DNA of 64,000 nt from NCBI RefSeq assembly GCF_963855985.1, contig NC_087097.1, forward strand, positions 2,761,001 to 2,825,000, written 5' to 3'. The translations under genes were made by a program, and so were the position numbers. The notes beneath the pieces were generated by a model. The model did not search any database. It was not told the DNA's origin and was given only the letters and a program-made list of their open reading frames with translations. Position 1 is the first letter of the stretch. Every line of letters begins with the position of its first letter. Source of the DNA: Ostrinia nubilalis. Its lineage: Eukaryota > Arthropoda > Insecta > Lepidoptera > Crambidae. Below, piece by piece: positions 43,991 to 55,225 of the stretch.

Positions 43991-44465
43991 AGAAAATCAA
44001 CTTATTAACAAAAATGTGCGGTAACATTTCTTAACGAGTATTGTGAGAGTTTGTTAGTATAAAAGTTTATAATTCTACAAAACCTTATTAAGGGTGACTG
44101 TTTCTATTCTTTCTATTTCTCCGCTTTGCAACAGAGGGCAGTTGAACCTTAACTTTGAACTCCTCCTATGTTCTTCTGATTGATTTCGTCGCGGGTCCAA
44201 TGACAGTTTAACTTTCCCCCGGGACAAACTTGACCTTTACTGGTTGGGTTTTTATTGGCGGACAAGCTGTAGATCCTGGCTACACAGGAGTTGCAGCGGT
44301 GGGAACGAGAGCTGAGAATAGTCCCGTTCTTCTATCTTAAAATAAATATTTTTAACAGAATTTAAATCTTCAAGTTTCATAATGCGTTGTCCTATTTTAC
44401 TATCAATTCCTGTCGTCTACTACCTGTTGGTTGTTTCGAGAAATCGATGATAAGATATTAACTTA

Positions 44466-44660
44466 ATCCATATTTATAAAAGCGAAAGGTCACTGATTGA
44501 CTGACTGACTCACTCACTCATCACGAAATCTCAGAAACTGCTGGTGCTAGCAGTCTTTTAAAACGTAGGTAAGTGCTGACTAAGAACGGATTTTGCGAAA
44601 CTCCACCCCTAAGGAGGTAAAACGGGATCCACGCGTACGAAGTCGCGGGCGGCTGCTAGT
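44466..44660 (-). mobile_element. Helitron-like element
   Basis: TATTTATAAAAGCGAAAGG and (GACT)n at the left; GATCCACGCGTACGAAGTCG through GCTAGT at the right. Confidence 0.6.
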
Positions 44661-44691
44661 GTTAAATAAATTTATATACCGAAACTAGCTT

Positions 44692-44882
44692 TTGCCCGTG
44701 GCTTCACCCGCGTGAAATTCAGTTTGTCACAGATCGTCATAAATTATAGCCTATATGTTATTCTGGGTTATAAAGAATAATAATATAAGGTTCCATCAAA
44801 ATCCTTTCAGTAGTTTTTGCGTGAAAGAGTAAGAAACATCCATCCAGACATTCAAACTTTCGCATTTATAATATTAGTAGGA
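44692..44882 (+). mobile_element. Helitron-like element
   Basis: AACTAGCTTTTGCCCGTGG start, CGCATTTATAATATTAGTAG end; placed head to head with the copy at 44466-44660. Confidence 0.65.
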
Positions 44883-44883
44883 T

Positions 44884-44930
44884 TCAAATTCAAATTATTT
44901 ATTGCATGTCACATGGGTAAGGATACGGCT
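44884..44930 (-). repeat. LINE tail with (TTTGAA)n
   Basis: TTCAAATTCAAATTATTTAT directly after the Helitron-like element. Confidence 0.45.
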
Positions 44931-46054
44931 TCAATGTACAGACTCGCCTTTTTAACAGTTTCTTAGAAGTCACAGATTGTTAAGTAAAGAATATCAATCA
45001 ATTTTAATCTTAATTTTATTTTCAGAAGCAAGACAATATTCTCAAATATTTGCTGCTAATCTAAATTAATATCTTCGAAGAGTATTTTAATAAACTTAAG
45101 TAATAGAAGATATTGTATACCTTTTCATTTATAAACTAATTAAAATGGTACAAAATAAGGCAAAAACTGCTATTAACTTTGTTGGCCAAATATTTGATTT
45201 CGAGAGACCGTTTTATGAAGGACCAAATTAATATTAATCAGAAATATGAGCTTTAATCGCATCGCTATGGGATATTAAGATTTTTCATATTAAAGTTATT
45301 TGGCCAAACCATTTTTATTTCTTTGGAATTTTCACTTCAAAAGTTATTTTCTCTAAGATAATCTTAATTTTAATTTTTAGATTAATTTTATACTGTATCA
45401 AACTAAATAAAATAAATAAAACCTTCACACTCTATGCTTTTAATTAATCTTACAACTCCAGAATATTAAAAGGCATTTTCAGGTAATTTTTTTGTTTGTT
45501 TCTGTCTTGATTTCTGAAAACCAATGGGACTGTAGGCTATAGATGACAGACTAAAGATCCGTGACTAAGAAACTAAGTAGTAAGGCGTTCTGTTGCTTTG
45601 TTCATACCTACTCATAGTACATACCTACTCCGAAAATAGCAAAAGAAATAGGTAATTTTGCTAACTAACATTAACGTATTGTAAAATTATAAATATATTT
45701 GTTTTACAAATAAAGTATTTATTTTATTCACTCACGGTTTTTGTAGCTTTTTGCATTATTCATAAAGTGACTACTTAGGTACTCGTAGTACCAAATAGAT
45801 TCTAAGTCGCCTTTGCTATCGGCCAAGCCAAAACTACTTAAGTACTCGGATTATGGAATATTTCCATAGTACTCTAACGTTGCTATGTATATCAAAACTT
45901 GCGAATGCTCGCGCAATACAAACTAAGCCCGAATTCAGACAAAATAAAGACTAGTGTTGTTAGTAATATCAATATGAATTCAAGAATTACAGTCAGAAGT
46001 TTCTACGCCTTTTTGTTGTAAAGGCGTACATTATAGGGATTCTGAAGGCTTAGT
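44931..46054. other. No gene recognised
   Basis: Very AT-rich; no supported feature. Confidence 0.6.
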
Positions 46055-46232
46055 ATGTAAGTTTACATCAAACGTAGTCACTAGTGAGCGCGTTTGAAAA
46101 ATCTATGAAGATTTTAGTTCTTGAAAGTATCCGTTAGGAGCGCTGTAATAATCAATCATACATTTATTGTCATTTTTTACGCGCTTACCTACTACTGACG
46201 ACATATACTGCGCTTACTACTGATGTATACTC
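46055..46232 (+). mobile_element. TIR MITE (CAGTGTGCCTACC family), copy 4, decayed
   Basis: AAAATCTATGAAGATTTTAG and TTCTTGAAAGTATCCG match the family interior; both ends are eroded. Confidence 0.6.
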
Positions 46233-46697
46233 ACACTTAGCACAATAAAATTAATTAGAAAGTAATGCTTCAGCATTAAAAGCTATGATCCTTTTTATCC
46301 CGAAATATTTCTTAGGGCTATTCCAATTTCTAGATGTTGTGGCTAAAGCATTTTTCGGACAAACAAAGGTCTTAGGCTCATCCCAGTCAATTTCACGATA
46401 CAAATCTTCAACTTGAGAATTACTGTTTTATTGCCACCCTGAAATTAAAAAACCAGTAAAAAGAAAACTATCGACAAGGCCAACTATCGATACGTTCCCA
46501 CCACCATTATAAAGCGACGAAAACTTGTAATGGGAACTGTCACGAGAAGTGGCTCCCCGAAGCGTCATAATGTCGGAATAGAAAACGATCAGTCCTCGCA
46601 TCTCGTATCTCGACGTATCCTGACGCAATGCTGGCTGAGCCGTTTGTGACGGAACGCCCAGAATATAGGGTTGTCACATGACTTAAGTGATAATATC

Positions 46698-46942
46698 AGA
46701 GTAAATACAAATGAGTAGGTCATCTTCATAGAAACGGCCGAGCGCGGTTTGTATGTGAGCGCGCGCCAATATGTATGCGGCGCGCACGCACACACTGACA
46801 AAATTTTGCGTTGATTAGCGGTGAGTTGCCTCGAATTTTGTCAGTGTGTGCGTTGCGCGCCGCATACGTATTGGCGCGCGCTCACATACAAACCGCGCTC
46901 GGCCGTTTCTATGAAGATGACCTACTCATTTGTATTTACTCT
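46698..46942. mobile_element. Mutator-type foldback MITE, 109 bp arms, 9 bp TSD
   Basis: Arms 46698-46806 and 46834-46942 look like near-perfect reverse complements (AGAGTAAATACAAATGAG ... CTCATTTGTATTTACTCT), with a ~27 bp loop. GATAATATC flanks both sides (46689-46697, 46943-46951). Long TIRs plus a 9 bp duplication are the MULE signature. Confidence 0.9.
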
Positions 46943-46960
46943 GATAATATCGATCTGATA

Positions 46961-47103
46961 GCGTAGGACATCCACCCACAAGGTGGACGACCTCATAAAG
47001 GTACTGGATGTAGGCCACTGCTAATCGGTCACCATGGAAGTAATTGGGGAAGGCCTATCTTCAGCAGTGGACGTCTTTTGGCTGAAATGATGATGATGAT
47101 GAT
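46961..47103 (+). repeat. RTE LINE 3' fragment (family A)
   Basis: CCACCCACAAGGTGGAC through TTCAGCAGTGGACGTC and a (GAT)n tail; starts ten bases past the MULE target duplication. Confidence 0.85.
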
Positions 47104-47875
47104 CAATCTGGCTTGGAAGAATTAAGCTAGGTCGATTTTAAATATGTATTTTTATTAAAATCAGCAATCATAGCTATTATAATGTACCTACCTACAGATT
47201 TCGCCATATCAAGCATATAACTGTGACATTATATTTAGTTGTAAATAAACCTAAGGCGAGCTTAATGCCATGTTAATGTTAATAGATTTTGAATAAAAAA
47301 AATCTGGTGTACTGTAAAAACAGATTTTTTCATTAAATCATTTCATAGAACAAGAGTAGGTTGGTAAAATTTTCTAGGTTTTGTCATGAAATACATAGAT
47401 GAAGATATTCGTACAAACACATTTAAGTCAGAGCTGTTTCAATATTTGTTGTGTCAAACTTTATATCTATCGATAGGTACTACTTTCAATCGGTACAACA
47501 CTGTCCCAAAATATACAGCAATCAAATTCATTCTGATGCAGTCTTAAAAAATATTTCAACCTTATTTTGCCAGCCCTAACACGTAACGATGCGACACAAA
47601 TCAGAAACGAAAAAATATACGAACAGTGTGAAAGCGTTTCATCTGTTATTGCACACCCTGTGAATAGAGTTCAATTCCCTTTGAACTCGTTTCCGGGTTC
47701 CGTGACAATTTGTGAAATTTCTCAAGTGTATTTTTATCTAAAAATATACATCATCTATTACAGGTACATTCTATGTTATTATTAAAATATAATCTAAGTT
47801 TAGTTCTTCAATATTTAAGTCATAAATTGATTGTCTTTCTTACAATAACACCGATGACACAGTATTAAACATAGT
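47104..47875. other. No gene recognised
   Basis: AT-rich; a 72-codon frame at 47567-47785 has no motif. Confidence 0.6.
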
Positions 47876-48008
47876 GACTGAGTTTCTTGCCCTGCTTCTT
47901 CTCAGCACTGGCCCATTTATTGTCCTGAAGCAGTGGTAGGGTTAATACTGGGACGTGTAAAAGTGCTTATTTAAAGCCTATTTGCAGAAATAAATGAGTT
48001 TTATGAGT
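47876..48008 (+). repeat. LINE 3' UTR fragment (CACTGGCCCATTTATTG family)
   Basis: Near-identical to 25787-25920 and to the inverted 43430-43600. Confidence 0.75.
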
Positions 48009-48049
48009 TTTTACTCGATCAAATGACGAATATGCCTAGTTCTGTACGA

Positions 48050-48190
48050 GTATACCGTAGCGGCATAAGCCGTAGCAATCGTAGCTACGAAACTCTGGCT
48101 ACGAATATCATACTACGAGTCTTCCTATGCCAATTTCGTAGTCCGTAGCCATGTTTTGAGCGTCTACGCCGTAGAGGTAACAGCATCGTA
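48050..48190. repeat. CGTAG/CTACG motif cluster
   Basis: At least ten CGTAG or CTACG pentamers in 140 bp on mixed strands (GCCGTAGCAATCGTAGC, GTAGTCCGTAGCC). Unassigned repeat-like sequence. Confidence 0.5.
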
Positions 48191-48887
48191 CTTTTTGTAC
48201 CCATGTTTTTTATTTTTAGGTGTCTGTCACATTGTTCATACCTAAATCTTGCTTTAAGTGAGAGGTATGTTTATTTATTTATTTTGACTTTTCAACAACG
48301 AGTACTTACACTATAAAATTAAATTACATGACTCAAATTACATGTTACACGATTTAGGAGAAAAATGGCCTTTAGTTCACTGGCTACTAATATGTAATAG
48401 CTGTTTCTACTTGTAGATTAGATCATAATGAATAACTGCAGTTTTAAATGGCTTTTTAAATGTTAGATGCTATGTTTATTTTTCAACCTCACAAAAAACA
48501 ATAAATTTAATCGAAAACCCCTTTTTTAAAGCTCTATAAATCCCAATTCCAAAATAATTTATACCTTTGAAAGCTATTCATAATATTTAGTAGGTACTCC
48601 AATAAGGTGATAAATATTAATAAATACGTATAAATCATATTCCGCCGTAGCTTTAGGAATAGTGTTAGAATTAATCATGCAAGGATTAAGCGAATCTCGC
48701 AAATCCTCAGTATGGAACTTGTACTACTTCCGTGGATTGAGTTATGTGACAATTGGATTAAAATGCATAACAGTTAACAGTTATACATAATTTGTGTGAT
48801 AATTTTAATTAATGTGGGGATTTACAAAGTTGTATCATAATATATTTATGAAATTTTCACAATCATGCTGTGTTTTTACATAATTAA
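48191..48887. other. No gene recognised
   Basis: AT-rich; nothing supported. Confidence 0.6.
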
Positions 48888-48888
48888 C

Positions 48889-49032
48889 GCCCGTATTCAC
48901 AAAAATTACTATGAGGTTTCACAGTGCGCGTGGACGCACAGGGAGACACACGAACCAATCACAGATCTCTATTAAACGCTGTGCGTTCGATTTGCTGCTT
49001 CACTTAAGCAAGCATCGTTTGTGAATACGGGC
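48889..49032 (+). mobile_element. TIR MITE (CCCGTATTCACAAAC family), copy 4
   Basis: GCCCGTATTCACAAAAATTA and GTTTGTGAATACGGGC ends, full length. Confidence 0.8.
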
Positions 49033-49549
49033 GTTAGTGTGAGTTTTCGATATAGATATTTCAAAACATAGTTTATTGAATATGCTAATTTTAGTTTCTA
49101 AATTTGTAATGTTAAAAAGCTTTGTTTTTCTGGTTTTTGAGGGCTTGAGTCCAACGAAAACGATGACGATGGTAGTTCTGAATAATAAACGAAAGGGGTC
49201 GTAAGCGATGAAGAGTAAGAAACATCCATTCTATTGAAAAAATGTTCAGAAAATGTTATGACATGAAAACTAAATATGAAACTTGCAGTAGTACGAGTAC
49301 ATTTCTAAAATAAAAGGGAAATGTTTCATTTGAGCGTTGCAGTTTCACTTATTTTAAAAACAAGCTTTTGTTTCTTTGAGAAAAATATTTTTACCAGAGT
49401 AGGTACAGTGCTTTGGAGCCAAGTGACCTGATTTGATTCATCTTATACCACGGTCTTGAGTACAGCTTGGATGAAAACATTTTGCTTGTTATTCAAAGAA
49501 TAAGCAAGAAACTATTGAGCAGCATTTAAAAAGCTTTGTAACTTTAAGC

Positions 49550-49652
49550 AGAGTAAATACAAATGAGTAGGTCATCTTCTTAGAAACGCACGGGCGCGGT
49601 TTGTATATGAGCGCGCCAACACGTATGCGGCGCGCACGCACACACTGACAAA
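49550..49652 (+). mobile_element. Mutator-type MITE, single left arm
   Basis: AGAGTAAATACAAATGAG to CACACTGACAAA matches the left arm at 46698; the loop and right arm are missing and another MITE begins at 49653. Confidence 0.8.
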
Positions 49653-49791
49653 TTGTGCCCGATTTTAATTTGTATGAAGAATCGGCCAAATCGGATCGGT
49701 GTAGTGTGCGCACTCCCATACATGCCCATACTGATCAACTGCCCGACTAAACTATCGGCAGACGAAAAATCAACGGTGTGCCTACTCTTAG
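49653..49791. mobile_element. TIR miniature element (ACCGTTGATTTTT family), copy 2, left end lost
   Basis: TTGTGCCCGATTTTAATTTG through AAATCAACGGTGTGCC matches 3024-3152. Its left inverted end is missing at the join with the MULE arm. Confidence 0.8.
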
Positions 49792-50975
49792 ATTACATAA
49801 ACCAAAAGTTTTAGTTTTAGTGTCCCATGGCTTACCGCTTGTTTACTTCTATCTACGGATTCCATAACAATTCGTGACAGATGGGTTGGTCCAACTCACT
49901 CAAACCAATTCAAGTCCAACGTCTCAAGAAATAGAGTTCGCAATCGAATTTCTAATAATAGGATTGAAATATCAAATCAAAGTTGAGAAATAAACGAAGT
50001 TTAGTAGAAACGCGGAACGATGCCTGCTGAAACAATTCGTCAAGTTGCTTGGTTGATAAGGCCAGTGACAGTCCTCGATCATAAATTTGAAATTTTGACG
50101 TCTTAAATTTAAAGGCGATCGTCTTGGACAAAGATAAATCTTGGAATTTGAGATGTAGGCCACTGTGGTTGTAGAAGTGTAGACCATAATATTTGCTATA
50201 GACTAGCTCGAGCGATGTAAATCGATTGCTTTTACTCATGTTACAGTATTAACATACTATTTATCTGTGACAGTGATGTCGTGAAAGAAAATAGAAAGAA
50301 AGAAAGAAAATTATTTTATTTGGCAACAAACGTCATACATTTTTTTCCTTAAAAAAATGAAACGATAAAGTTGCTTAAAAGGTCACCCACTTAGTAGGTA
50401 CCATAATATTATTATTAAATATTATTTCAAGTATTATTTTCATTTTCGTTGTCATACGTCCATTTGCGACGACACTGTGATATATCAAAAACAGTGGTTT
50501 TACAGAAAACGACTTTTTAACTTTTGAATGACCATAACTCTTAAAAGAAGGTTAGGATTACCTAATTGTGTATGAAACGTTTAAAGATTAACTATTAATG
50601 AATTTAAATATTTATAGTAAGACATAAATTTGCGTCTAAATTGATGAAATTATAGCGATTGAAAAAAAAAGAGACAACTTATCACGTTGTTCTAGTAAAA
50701 ACACAATATTTTGAAGATGGTAAGTTCAGTTGTCACGTTGAAGATGATGTAAAAAAATATATTTATATAAGTCATTATTTAGATAAAACGTTGATCTTGA
50801 AATTTTATTTTTTATTTTAATGACATTACAATCAGTAAAAATGAGGTAATTATTGGAACAAGCGAATATTTCGCCTTGCTATGTTAAATTGCACTTATAA
50901 AAATATTATCTAAGTAGACAGACAGTTGTATACATACAAAATTTAAGCTCACATTAAGTTTTCTTATTGGCTCCG
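49792..50975. other. No gene recognised
   Basis: AT-rich; holds a short (GAAA)n run at about 50292 and half of an inverted 21 bp match with 52588-52608. Confidence 0.6.
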
Positions 50976-50977
50976 AG

Positions 50978-51118
50978 TATATGGCTCCGAAAATTTATAA
51001 TAAAATACCTAATCATATTAAAGAGTGCACTGATATCTCAATCTTTAAACAAAAGCTATTTATATTTTTGGTCAGTAACAGTTTTTATTCAGTACATGAA
51101 TTCCTACAATTTAAATAA
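50978..51118 (+). pseudogene. LINE ORF2 C-terminal remnant
   Basis: The plus strand reads YMAPKIYNKIPNHIKECTDI, then IFKQKLFIFLVSNSFYSVHE, then TAA at 51116-51118. APKIYNKIP..I..... FK.KL..FL is the usual C-terminal pattern of CR1/Jockey-group LINE proteins (compare FNKIPHNLVELPINKFKIHI in the intact copy). About 46 residues remain, 5'-truncated. Confidence 0.75.
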
Positions 51119-51398
51119 AGTTTTTCTACAATTTCTTCCTTGACAATATTGACTCTAATATCCGATTGACTGCCCTGCATTAATTTATTTTAATCTTGCA
51201 ATTTATTTAACTGACATTTATGATTTTGACATTTAATTTGCTCATTATTACTTTTCTTTAACATAATATTATACTTAAAATCACGCTTTAACATTTGTAT
51301 GCCGACAAGGCTGATCACGGCTTGAACACATATTTTGTTTGTACATCATACTGCTTACCTGTGTTTCACAAATAAATTATTTGAATTTGAATTTGAAC
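51119..51398 (+). repeat. LINE 3' UTR and (TTTGAA)n tail
   Basis: Continues the LINE remnant and ends AAATTATTTGAATTTGAATT, the same tail as at 29770. Confidence 0.7.
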
Positions 51399-53070
51399 TT
51401 ATTCTAAAAACTAATGCTTATCAAAATAAACGAAAAACTCAAAAGTAAAATCTCGTAAACTACTACAAAAAAAACACAGTAAGAGAAACTGTGCTAAGTA
51501 TGTATATGTAAGCAAAAGAAAAAATTTAAAGAAAAAATAAATAAATATCTGGGGTCATCCAACGCATTGCTATTCTAGCATTACTAGCATACTTATACTA
51601 ATAGATAATTTTGTTAGCTATCGTCTTAGATTAAGCTAATCTAAGGCTATCGTATGATAATATAAAATATTTTGCTTGTTGTGTCTGTAAAAACAGACAG
51701 TCGTATTATGTTGTTTTATTTGCACTGTATTACAAGTATTTGAACTATTCTTGAAAAATGAATAAATGAAAAATGAAAATGTTTTATTTATAAAAAATTC
51801 TTCAAAACGAATGTATGTTTATCAGTCTACATCTACTTGTATTAGTTCCGACGTTATTGTAGCTCAAAGAGACCCTTTCACAGCGCTCGCATAGCGCTGT
51901 TAGTCATGTTGTCGGATTAGGTTGTGGAATTCCTTCAGGCAGTGCATCGCCACAAATGTTAACCTTTGCCTTTTTGCATTGCTAGTCCCCATCTGTAATG
52001 ATATCTGGAGTTTAGTATTACTGTTTAGCGTATACAACGTGACAAGTAGATATACCATTCAATTTCAATAACATGCATTCTTCAATAACAGAACATCAAC
52101 AAATGACCTACAACATATTTCCAATATAGGAAAATTTTTCATCATCTACAACGTTACTAGTTAAGATGTCCCGATGATACTTCGATTTTCTTACAAGAAT
52201 AACGTGACAAATAAATAATTTCTCTTTTACTTTGCTTTTTGTTTTAGAAGAACATTGTGATAAGTATGACGTGCCACATTGTCGAATAAAATAAAAATAT
52301 TTTAAAAACTTACCTTTGTCATCAATACCGCGGTATCCTCGAGATGTCACGTTTTTCTTAAAAACGAAGAGCACCTCACATCTCAAAGCGCAGGTGGCAA
52401 CTGAACTGTCACAGTGTCGAAGCCAACTAGATCGCCGAACGAGCCAGCGCTATAACGTAATATTTTGTCTCGTTCTCTCATAGTATTGTTGTTTTTGGAG
52501 TAAAAAATACCCTGTTTTTGGAGATAATAGAACGCAAGATCGCGGTTCAGAATTTCGGTAAAACAAAAAATCGTATATGTCGAGATGTCACAGTGTCGTC
52601 GCAAATGGGCGAATATATCGATCGAAGCGCACCTATTCAAAGATTAGGCACATTAAGCAGCAAACTGTTAAAAAAATCTTTTTTCTCTATTATGTATAAT
52701 GTATAGATTATCAAATGATCATACATAGTGACAATGTAATTCACTACATTACAAACGATGTTATACGAAACTATCTTCCCCAAGGAATCGCTGCTATCCA
52801 TAACCTTTGTGACAACCAAACTCCCGGGGATTCCCATAATCATTGAATTATATACATCCTTGACGGGTTCCCGTGATACCCCATAAGTAATATAATTACT
52901 TACAAAGCGACAGTAACCTCGACTATTACTCATCTGCCTCCAGGGAATAGTTTGTCAACGAAATAATATTATTCTGGATCTACGTATACGTTGTCTTCCA
53001 AGGAATATGGGCAAGGAATATAAACTTTAAGAATTGTTTTAGTTTAAATTCAACTCAAAAACCAATGACA
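51399..53070. other. No gene recognised
   Basis: A less AT-rich stretch at 52310-52640 contains a duplicated TGTTTTTGGAG motif and stop-broken frames. No family recognised. Confidence 0.5.
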
Positions 53071-53073
53071 TAC

Positions 53074-53345
53074 CTAATCTAAATATATATATAAAAGGAG
53101 AAACTGACAGACTGACAGACTGACAGACCAACGAACAGCCTAAACGGCTAAACGTAGGCACTTGAAATTTGGAAGGGACGTAGCTTAGGTACCGTAGAGG
53201 TGCACTAAGAAAGGAATTCCCGAAATTCGCACGGGAACGGGAAATAGCGAGAAAATACTTTTGTATGTAAAAATCTAAACCGCGTAAGATAGATGAAGGG
53301 GGTATAACGGGATTCTCGCGTACGAAGTCGCGGGCGGCCGCTAGT
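53074..53345 (-). mobile_element. Helitron-like element
   Basis: (ACTGACAG)n at the left and CGCGTACGAAGTCGCGGG through GCCGCTAGT at the right, with AAACCGCGTAAGATAGATGA shared with 5614-5996. Confidence 0.65.
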
Positions 53346-53880
53346 ATTTTTACAAAAGAATATTTAAAAATTCAATTTTTTTTTAGAAACTTCTTACGGT
53401 TCTCTTTTACATTTTCAATTATTTAACTGATTTTACTTAGATTATGATCAAAGTAATATAAATGCGTAAGAAAAAATCAAAATACGTCGCTAGTCCTGGG
53501 ATGAAAGGCATTTTTCAGGATTTTTCCATAATTTTAAGTTAGCACACTTCACTTTGCATAGCGTCATGATATCCAACACTGAAAATTGGGCCGGAGCCAA
53601 CAGCAAATAATCAAAAGTAGGACCCAAGTGTCCAACCTGTCCAAAAGTTTGCTTGTTTTGGAGTATCTTAGTTTGGCGCAAGGATTCTAAATAAGCGATG
53701 TTCAATTCAATTCATTTATTTAACAGTTGTACACGACCATTAGATGATTGGTTTGTAGTCTACTCTTCTGTAAAAAGACTAAGGACTTACCTAGTCTTCT
53801 ATTGTACAAACTCTTTCTAGTAGTACAGAGTAGGTACATAATTAAGCAACCTACCAAGAACTACAAATGTACCTAGGTTT

Positions 53881-53910
53881 GAAGTTATCTTGATATATCA
53901 AGATAACTTC
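53881..53910. repeat. 30 bp perfect palindrome
   Basis: GAAGTTATCTTGATA followed directly by its reverse complement, no loop. No T-run or arms beyond it. Confidence 0.95.
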
Positions 53911-54185
53911 AAAAGACATGCATAATGACAAGTTGACAAACTTTGAATTTTATTAAGTGATAATTACAAGGAGTAATTATTTTAACCTTAGGGAGTTAAT
54001 TATAAAGATAACAAATCGATGTAGGCAGGTAAGTAGTACCTTTGGAAAAAATGCAACCTTCAATTACTTTTCAAATAAATGAAAAACGTGAAAAATAAGG
54101 TATATTTTCCTACAGATTAAAAATTTAACAAAAAGTAGGTAGGTAGTAAAAGTCCAATTTGAACTGTCTGTTAGTACATGTCACT

Positions 54186-54425
54186 ATGACGTCAGAAAAT
54201 ATTTTATTTCAAAGTGTTGTTCTACAATCTTCTAACTTGCACCAAATACAATCCTACTGCCACCCTGAAGTTGACTTTGTCTACGAACAACCGTTAGAAG
54301 ACCCCTCTCGACTCGCAACTCCGAACTTCTATAACCCAGCTGGTAGAGTCTGGAGGTCAAGTAACACTGGTCCTCTCAACTTAGGATTCAGACGCTTTGA
54401 GGCGTTCGTTTTAGTTGTAAAGTAA
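54186..54425 (+). CDS. Small ORF or terminal exon, unknown product
   Basis: 79 codons from ATG to TAA. The second half (YCHPEVDFVYEQPLEDPS, RLATPNFYNPAGRVWRSS, then NTGPLNLGFRRFEAFVLV) has codon use and GC content unlike its AT-rich surroundings and looks like genuine coding sequence. A possible acceptor (TTATTTCAAAG, ending at 54215) is in keeping with a last exon starting inside the frame. No signal peptide, no transmembrane segment, one cysteine. Not recognised; a rapidly evolving secreted or basic peptide is conceivable but unproven. Confidence 0.35.
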   Translation: MTSENILFQSVVLQSSNLHQIQSYCHPEVDFVYEQPLEDPSRLATPNFYNPAGRVWRSSNTGPLNLGFRRFEAFVLVVK

Positions 54426-55225
54426 TATTTTTTGTAGAAAGTGTAATTGGAAATGAGATTTGCAAGTATTTGGTTCGAGATATTTCTATTTTCTATTTAA
54501 TTAATTACTTGAATTTTAAATCGAAATCATAAAAACTTCTCCGCAAGACTTTAATACTTACCTACTTGCAACTACAAACAAAGTACTTGTTTGGTTCAAA
54601 GATGTAATTTGATGACCTTCCCGTCTATGAAATGTTACCCTACTTTCCTTATAAAATAATTTGTACTTATTTTGAAAATAAAATTATCAAGAAGCTATAA
54701 AGTTAAGCTCGCAGGTGACCCTAAAATAACTAAAATGGCTAAACTTGAAAAAGAAAATAGTAGTAGTTTTAACAGTAACTATTCTAATCAATGTAAGACC
54801 AATCGCCCAGTTTCCGCACAACTTTAAGTTTTTCAAATATGTAGTAGATACGTAAGTCGGGAAGTTCAATTCTTCAGTCAGAAAATTCTTTGAAGATACT
54901 GTTTATGAGTCAAGGTATATTTCATCAATCCGCTTGAACCCTCTGGGCTGTTATGTACAAAACTCATAACTCGCGAAGTTAGTCTAAATAGTGGATAGGC
55001 AGAGACCACACTGTGCAACTTAACTTTCAGTTTAACTTTATCGTGTATAAATGTTAATTAGGTATTTATTGTTAATTTTGTACGTAGTTAGTTGTGTTTT
55101 TTTTTCTTTTGCTTATAAAGCACCGCCAAACGTTTATCTCTATTTCTCTATGGTTAACTGGCAGATAATGCCTTGTGACATAAAGTTCGACTTATAATCT
55201 GTTATTAAAAAAAATATTAATAAAA
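54426..55225. other. No gene recognised
   Basis: AT-rich, featureless. Confidence 0.6.

Noticed and set aside
46589..46801. 70-codon ORF running into the foldback element
   Set aside because: Half of it is MITE arm; composition is driven by the GCGC/CACA repeats.
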